Source: Phoenix dactylifera (Eukaryota > Streptophyta > Magnoliopsida > Arecales > Arecaceae). Taken from it: 64,000 nt of DNA. This document shows positions 58,491 to 64,000 of this stretch, in pieces (within the stretch, counting starts at the first letter, position 1; the number at the start of each line of letters is the position of its first letter). The notes beneath the pieces were generated by a model, which was not told the DNA's origin, did not search any database, and saw only the letters and a list, made by a program, of their open reading frames with translations. The stretch is from assembly GCF_009389715.1 (NCBI RefSeq), contig NC_052392.1:30893575-30957574 (forward strand), in the 5' to 3' direction. The position numbers and the translations under genes were made by a program.

Positions 58491-58686
58491 CGAATATCAC
58501 GCCTTGCACCATTAGCTACACATATCTTGCTCTTATATATAGATTTGATTCTATATAGTTACACACAGTCTGGATTTTCCACTTTTGATGTATATTATGT
58601 GGAATCTTATGAATATCACGCCTTGCACTATCAACCGCACATATCTTGCTCCTATATATAGATTTGATTCTGTACAGTTACATCCA
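58491..58686. repeat. Duplicated segment of about 75 bp, 121 bp apart
   Basis: GAATATCACGCCTTGCAC and CATATCTTGCTC(T/C)TATATA with TAGATTTGATTCT occur at about 58491-58565 and 58612-58686, with a handful of substitutions. They lie in or next to the 5' region of the LINE. Confidence 0.7.
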
Positions 58687-59489
58687 ATCTGTATTTTTCA
58701 TTCTTGATATCGAAGAATTCTAGCCATTTAAGAGTCAAGAGAGGGTATACCAAGGAAGCATTGAGAACTTTTGTTTGGAGGAGGAGAGAGAGGAAAGAGT
58801 GAGCCTTGACTTCTGCTGTTTGAAGTGGAGTTGCTTTGTTGCAGAAGTATTTCCTGAAGGGGGTGCAAGGCTTCAAGATATGGATCACAAAAGAGTTTAG
58901 ATCCTTGTAGAAGATTGATGTAACCATAGGGGTAGAAGAGAACGGTTAATTTGCTAGCTTTGATAGCATCTTGACAAAAAGACTGCTCCTAAATCAGAAG
59001 ACTGCTCCTCTCCTCTCCTGAAGGCTGCTACGTGGGTGGGCTGGTCCCTCCCCCTCCCCTCCTATTTTTGACCAAAAAAAAAAAAAAAAGACTGCTCCTC
59101 TCCTTCTGAGAGCATCGCTGCATGCTTTTCATAAATCAGAAGATATACACCCCAAAGAGGGGTAAAATTATGGATTTCTTACTAGATACACCAGTGCTTC
59201 GAATCCTCAAAGTTAGCCATAAGAATACCATTATCAACAAAAAAATAATAAATAAGCTTTCTTCATTGCCTTGGTTGATGCGTGGAAAAACACTGTCAAG
59301 AAAATTAAAAATCATATATGTTTGGGGGAAAATAACAATACTTTAAACAATGATGGAAAGCAAGAGTTGCATTTACAAATGAATTATGAAGCACATAGGA
59401 AACTCATTCACTAAAGGTAACTCCTCAATTTCACAAAGCTTGATAGAAACCTTATTTCAAATAAGGCTGAAATCGGATCGCATATCAAT

Positions 59490-59990
59490 ATATCCATATG
59501 CCTATTTGTTTTGTTTGACGAATACAAATATTGATATGAATATTAATCGAATACAAAAATTTATTACATATTTATTTTAAATAGATATAGATACAAATTG
59601 GATACTAGAAATATGGATATAAATACGAATATAAATTAGATAATTAAACTTTATGACAACAGAATCAAAGATATTACTAAGTGAATAGTAAATTAAATAA
59701 ATAATACATTAATGTTGTTATATATTTTTCTTAAAAGTTAAATGAGTCATATCTAAGATTAAATAGGGTTACAAATAGAATCGAATATTCGGATATGGAT
59801 CAGATAATTGTTTATACATATCCATATCCAAATATATATATATATTTTGGCGAATATAGATACAAATACCGATATAAGTTGGATGCTCAAATTTTTATTC
59901 ATATTCGAATAGATTTGAATACGAAAATAGATTCCGATGGATATTATTCGGTCTTTTTTACCCCAAATTTCAAGACAAAATTTTTGATAG
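59490..59990. repeat. AT-rich dispersed repeat copies (same family as 38.9 kb)
   Basis: Two partial copies, about 59490-59640 and 59770-59990, contain GAATACAAA(T/A)AT, GATATAAGTTGGATGCTCAA and TATTCGAATAGATTTGAATA words. The second aligns with 38925-39030. Confidence 0.55.
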
Positions 59991-60193
59991 GTTTAAGTAC
60001 AAAATTTAGTACATAGGTTTCACTTTGCTCCATTTTCTATCATTATAATAAGTTTAAAAATAAGAATATAAACAAGGGCGCTCACATTTTTATGAATTTT
60101 CTGTTGTGGCACATTTGAGTGTGTGCTGTTGTGGTGTACGTAGCAACAACTGCTACTACCTCATAAGCAAGTAACCACACCATGCTGGGAATA

Positions 60194-60640
60194 TATTGTC
60201 ACAACCCAAGACCTCACCCAAAATGGCTAACCGGAAGGTATTGTTTGGGTTTCTTGATCCTGTATAAGTACCTAAGATCTATCTAGTGAATAACCGATGT
60301 GGGATTAAATACATGCTCACACGGGTCCTCACATACTCCTTCCGTTCTAGCTCTGACGTCCTCGTCAAGCTAAAGGTTCAAATCCATTCAAATCTAGTTA
60401 CAAACACCATGATCGGCCCGTGGTCTGCCCCAATAGATCCGTGCTGCAGTGTCTCCGAGTCCACATATCGGCCAGATCGGTTCGGATATCATTTGTAGCA
60501 ATCCAGGACCTCACCCACAATGGCTAACGGAAGGTATTATTTGGGTTCCTTGATCCTGTATAAGTACCCAAGATCTACCCAGCAAATAACCGATGTGGGA
60601 CTAAACACACGCCCGCACGGATCCTCATACATATGCCCAC
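60194..60640 (+). repeat. Direct repeat pair of about 140 bp, possibly short LTRs
   Basis: Unit 1 is 60197-60333 and unit 2 is 60493-60635, both containing AGGACCTCACCC-type, ATGGCTAAC(C)GGAAGGTAT, TTGATCCTGTATAAGTACC and AATAACCGATGTGGGA(C/T)TAAA. They begin TGTCACAACC and TGTAGCAATCC and are about 296 bp apart. A miniature terminal-repeat retrotransposon (TRIM) is possible, but no PBS or PPT is clear. Confidence 0.6.
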
Positions 60641-61135
60641 CCATCTTCCAGATTATATACACCTGGCCTCACGCTTGGCCAACAACGATCTTTTGTATAT
60701 AAAAAGAGATCTTTTGTAACTTTTTTTCCTCATAGAAGAGATATTCAGTACCAATAAATACTAGCTACATATTAGCATTAGACTAGAATTTCTGGTCAAG
60801 GTAAATACCATCTACATATTAGCATTAGATTGGAATTGTTGGTCAATGTAACTTAGACCTATTCAAATGAAGGTTTAGAGCTTGCTTGATTGTCTACTTT
60901 AACTTTTTCCTAGTTAACCCCCTAACAGAATGGATTGAACGAACCCATTTGAATTTACAAATATCCTATTAGGAAGTAGTATCTTTCCTTTAAGGATGAA
61001 GCATGGTCATCAAATCTTTTTCACATTTTTTTTGGGAGGAGAAATATGGTGGTAGTATGCCATGACCTTCGAACATTGGATCTCTCCCACTCTCCCAAGA
61101 GCCAGTCCTTTTAGGAGAGGGTGTCAGGAGGGTAT

Positions 61136-61268
61136 CTTGGCGTATGAGACTTTTAGTGGGAGTTAGATATATGCAACTTTATCCCCTCATATGGAGATGC
61201 TTTTGGACCCATGACACCAGATCAAAATGGAGCAATCTTATTGTTGCACCAAAACCGGCTCCCTTTAA
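61136..61268 (-). mobile_element. tRNA-derived SINE, diverged
   Basis: It has ATATATGCAACTTTATCCCC, TTTGGACCCATGACACCAG and CAAAATGGAGCAATCTTATT with GTTGCACCAA, in the order and minus orientation of the 26-kb cluster. The B box is decayed. Confidence 0.5.
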
Positions 61269-63055
61269 GGCCATTAAATTGTAGATGCCCATAATTTGAC
61301 TGCATCCAAATTCATGGTCTTTTCTTGAAGCATTCCTATATAATCAAATTTACAATCTTAACTTAATCTCAAGCCAATTCACCAATAACATCACCTCTGG
61401 AAATGGAATATCTAGAATCCTCACTTTGTTTAACCAATGGAATTAGCACTTGAAATTTTGCTAACCAGTAATTGTTTCTTGTATTAGAAGATCTGCCTTT
61501 TTTTTCTTTCAAAAGGATAACAGGAGGCTTTGTGGCCACCCAGAAAATTTATTCGAAGGAAGATTAATGTGCAAGAGAAAGCAAGTAGAAAGAAAGAAAA
61601 GAAAAAATATAAACAGGTAAGTGAGAGTAGAGGGCGATGTATAGGACACAACTGCTAGGTATAGTCCAATTGGAAATAAATGGGTGGAACTGCACATAGT
61701 TTTATATGGTCCACCCTAAAAGATTCCGACACCGAAAGTCTCGTTGCTAATAGGATTCAGATTATATTTTTCGCACAAAAGAATGATTGATGTTCTTTCA
61801 CGATACCGACTATGCAATAGACCCCGAAGCTTAGAGGTCGTTGCACTCGAATTTAAGATGCTGAAACAAGGATGGAGCTTACAGACATGCAGTTATTATA
61901 TGAGACTTCTAATAGATTGTCCCATGCTTATGAGAGTCAGAGAAAAATGACAAGATGGAAATAAGAAACATAAAAGTGTCGATGATAGTGCTGTACATTA
62001 AACATAACACAAGCACATAAATAACAATGTAGCTGAGAATGCTGATGAGGATGAAGGATTTTGTAATGCTTGGAAGAATAAGGTTAGATATGAGCATATT
62101 GGAAGATATGCAAGAGTTGATCTTTCTGAATAAATGGGTGGACAGATTAAGGAAGTAAATCAAGCAAGGCTTTTAGTTAGTAGGGAAGAGACCTAGTCAC
62201 AGTCATTTCCCATGCTATGGGATGTGAAGGACCTAGTCCCCCATCAAACAAGCCCATGACCATTGCCACCATCCAAACAAGCCCATTGCCATCTACTCTA
62301 TCCAATCCTTGCATTGATTATGTGAATAAGCAAAAGTAGACAAAAATCAAGCATGACTACTTCCAATTTCACTATAACATGTTTTCTATGAGCATTTGTG
62401 CACCAAGAAAATTATAATTATATTTCTTTGGCAGGAGATGATATGTGGAAAAGACATTATATTGTCCATTCAATTACAAGGATTCCAAAAGTTACCACTA
62501 CTTTCTGTAAGTTTTCTTATTAAGGTCCGCCACTATCATAAGAATATTAAATAATGAAAAAAAAATTAGAAATTCTCTGGTGTAAGGCATTGTTGCTCCG
62601 ATCCGCCATCGTCACAGCACACCAAGTGTTCGGAGAAAGTATCACTCGGTCGCATGAAATTGAAGCAGCTAGGAACTTGATCATACCGGGCGGTCTCGCC
62701 GACCGCCGCTCAGCTCTTTCACTCCTATCAAATTGTTTCTGGAATAAGTTTTCTTTCTTCTTTCAAACTTATATTTTTATTGGATTTATTGGATTTATTT
62801 CTGCTATATTTTACAAATAAAACAGAGGAAACACCCAAATAAAACATAAAAATAATTATAGCTTAATATAAAGTAACATAATTCAAAAATGCTGTCGTAA
62901 GTTCATAACTACTCAAGCTTTTCCATCAAACAAAATATAGTTCTAAATATTAGTGTCCATCCAACCAAATAATTAAAAAAAAAAAAATTTACAGGTGTTA
63001 GGTATATTATTTTTTTTCTCAAAAAGAAAAAAAATGAAATGAATCATATACATAA
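61269..63055. other. Intergenic, no gene recognised
   Basis: AT-rich, with short frames only. The 88-codon plus frame at 62554-62820 has a GC-richer centre (62590-62710) but no domain I recognise. Confidence 0.4.
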
Positions 63056-63061
63056 ACAAGT

Positions 63062-63337
63062 AGGGATGCAAATGGGTCAGATCGAATTGGATCATGAGTG
63101 ACCTCGACCTAATCCGGAACCTTATTTGGGTCCTAATTTTGAACGCAGATCTAACACAATAGACGATCGAATCGGATCGAATCCACAACTACAATTTTTG
63201 ACCGAATAGGTCATTCTGGTCGGATCGGGTCCATGTATAATCCGGATCTATTCTAAAAAAATCGGATTTGATTTGGATTCGGATCGGATCCGGTTCGAGT
63301 TAAGCCATCCGTAGCTTCGGAACTTGTTTGCATCCCA
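63062..63337. mobile_element. MITE-like element with GGGATGCAAA ends
   Basis: It begins GTAGGGATGCAAATGGGTC and ends GTTTGCATCCC, a short terminal inverted repeat. The interior is rich in GGATCGGAT/TCGGATC words. Target-site duplication not clear. Confidence 0.55.
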
Positions 63338-63829
63338 AATAATTTTACATATGCAGATCGAATTGTAAAATTAGAAATTTAAAAGTATCTAAATTTTAAA
63401 TTATTAAGTTGGATCGAATTGGATTTTAATCCAGTAAATCTAGGCCCGATTATAAAAAAAAAAAAATGGAACGGGTCCATAGGCATAGAGGCTTAGACCG
63501 TCGGCTTATAACAGTGTGGGATGCCGACCGCACGTTCCTCTCACCCGCTTCCGTACTGTCGTGTCCAAGCCCTTTCCAGAAAGTCTTCATCCAACGCTCC
63601 GAATTCCCCCCAGATCCATCGGACGGTCTAACTTCATCGACGCCCGTCCGTCCGCGTACCCTTTGCCTTCCCCCGTGGTACGAATGATTCCTTCCCCGAT
63701 GACCAACTCATCTCCACCGCCTGGTGCTACACCGAACACGGAAATCCCATCCGCAGCGCCACGATTTTCCGCCACGTACCCATGATTCAGACAGCTAAGA
63801 ATTACCGCGGGGCCCACAATTGTAAAGAA

Positions 63830-63989
63830 TGAAGTATTTAAGTCGGCTACGATATAAGAGCTCTTCCTCCCTGCCGTCGCTCTTCCTCTCGCCTCCGCTC
63901 TCCTCTCTGCTCCGCCTTTAGGAAGCGGAGGAAGCTCGGAAGGGAAGTCCGGCCTCGATCTCTTCTTCGTCTCTCATCCTCGCTGAAAG
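63830..63989 (+). promoter_or_regulatory. Promoter and 5'UTR exon of a gene continuing to the right
   Basis: GATATAAGAG at 63851-63860 is TATA-like. It is followed by a pyrimidine-rich leader (CTCTTCCTCTCGCCTCCGCT and on) and a clear splice donor GAAAG|GTGAGACC after 63989. There is no long frame from an ATG in the leader, so this is probably a non-coding first exon. The gene itself is outside the window. Confidence 0.55.
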
Positions 63990-64000
63990 GTGAGACCATC

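Larger units (their letters stand above)
54360..58980 (-). mobile_element. Degenerate LINE (non-LTR retrotransposon), interrupted by a DNA element
   Basis: Read on the minus strand. The apurinic-endonuclease domain begins around 58420-58255 (SWAGSWLLVGDF), is interrupted, and resumes at 56692 with NIIRYPSDRKGASSGSQ and HRKHTWSSL; TTSDHYPL follows at about 56490-56460 after a frameshift. A linker (FEELANHWWRSAPA about 56400) leads into reverse transcriptase at 55919-55512, with RLKRGDPLSPQLFVLVTDVL and the catalytic-site motif IQFADDM. The 3' part decays to an A-rich tail (T-run at 54361-54383 on the plus strand). Stops and frameshifts disable it. The 5' limit (near 58.7-59.0 kb) is uncertain. 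Confidence 0.78.

Noticed and set aside
1-64000. CRISPR arrays, bacterial operons, integrons or prophage
   Set aside because: Spliced genes, GT-AG introns, SINEs, LINEs and MITEs show that this is plant nuclear DNA; no such structures were seen.

Overview
This is plant nuclear DNA, most likely from a monocot. It shows multi-exon genes with GT-AG introns, sparse genes in AT-rich sequence full of transposon relics, and single-exon genes of very high GC (an F-box/kelch gene and an ATL RING gene), which is typical of monocots. A palm-like genome fits the feel of the repeats, but I cannot prove the species.

Five host genes are recognisable, and a sixth begins at the right edge. (1) On the minus strand, 15087 down to 696 and off the left edge, are the first six coding exons of a STY8/STY17/STY46-type ACT-domain Raf-like kinase. 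The kinase domain lies outside the window. Its introns hold a 271-bp tandem repeat, LINE and Ty1-copia relics, and small hAT-like elements. (2) On the minus strand, 29974-28712, is an intronless F-box/kelch gene. (3) On the minus strand, 38542-31940, is a complete four-exon group I bZIP gene of the VIP1 type (313 aa). (4) On the plus strand, 42663-44244, is a vacuolar-iron-transporter-like (VTL/nodulin-21-like) gene whose single coding exon is split by a 943-bp CACTA element flanked by a 3-bp duplication. (5) On the plus strand, 51230-51841, is an intronless ATL-type RING-H2 E3 ligase gene. (6) At 63850-63989 a TATA box, a pyrimidine-rich leader and a splice donor look like the promoter and 5'UTR exon of a plus-strand gene continuing to the right.

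Layout. 1-15.3 kb: kinase gene with repeat-filled introns. 15.3-28.7 kb: intergenic, with gypsy gag and LINE relics, a MITE, unidentified exon-like minus-strand segments, a SINE cluster and a second hAT-like element. 28.7-31.1 kb: F-box gene, then a LINE 3' end. 31.9-38.6 kb: bZIP gene. 38.6-42.5 kb: repeats. 42.6-44.3 kb: interrupted transporter gene. 44.3-51.1 kb: LINE fragments and promoter-like sequence. 51.2-52.1 kb: ATL gene. 54.36 to about 59 kb: minus-strand LINE interrupted inside its endonuclease domain by a 1.56-kb DNA element. 59-63.4 kb: AT-rich repeats, a direct repeat pair, a SINE and a MITE. 63.4-64 kb: start of the next gene.

The host genes do not form a functional cluster. 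The strongest observation is the clean CACTA insertion in the iron-transporter gene: dropping the element and one copy of the 3-bp duplication gives an uninterrupted 211-codon frame. This suggests a recent insertion and a possibly polymorphic null allele.
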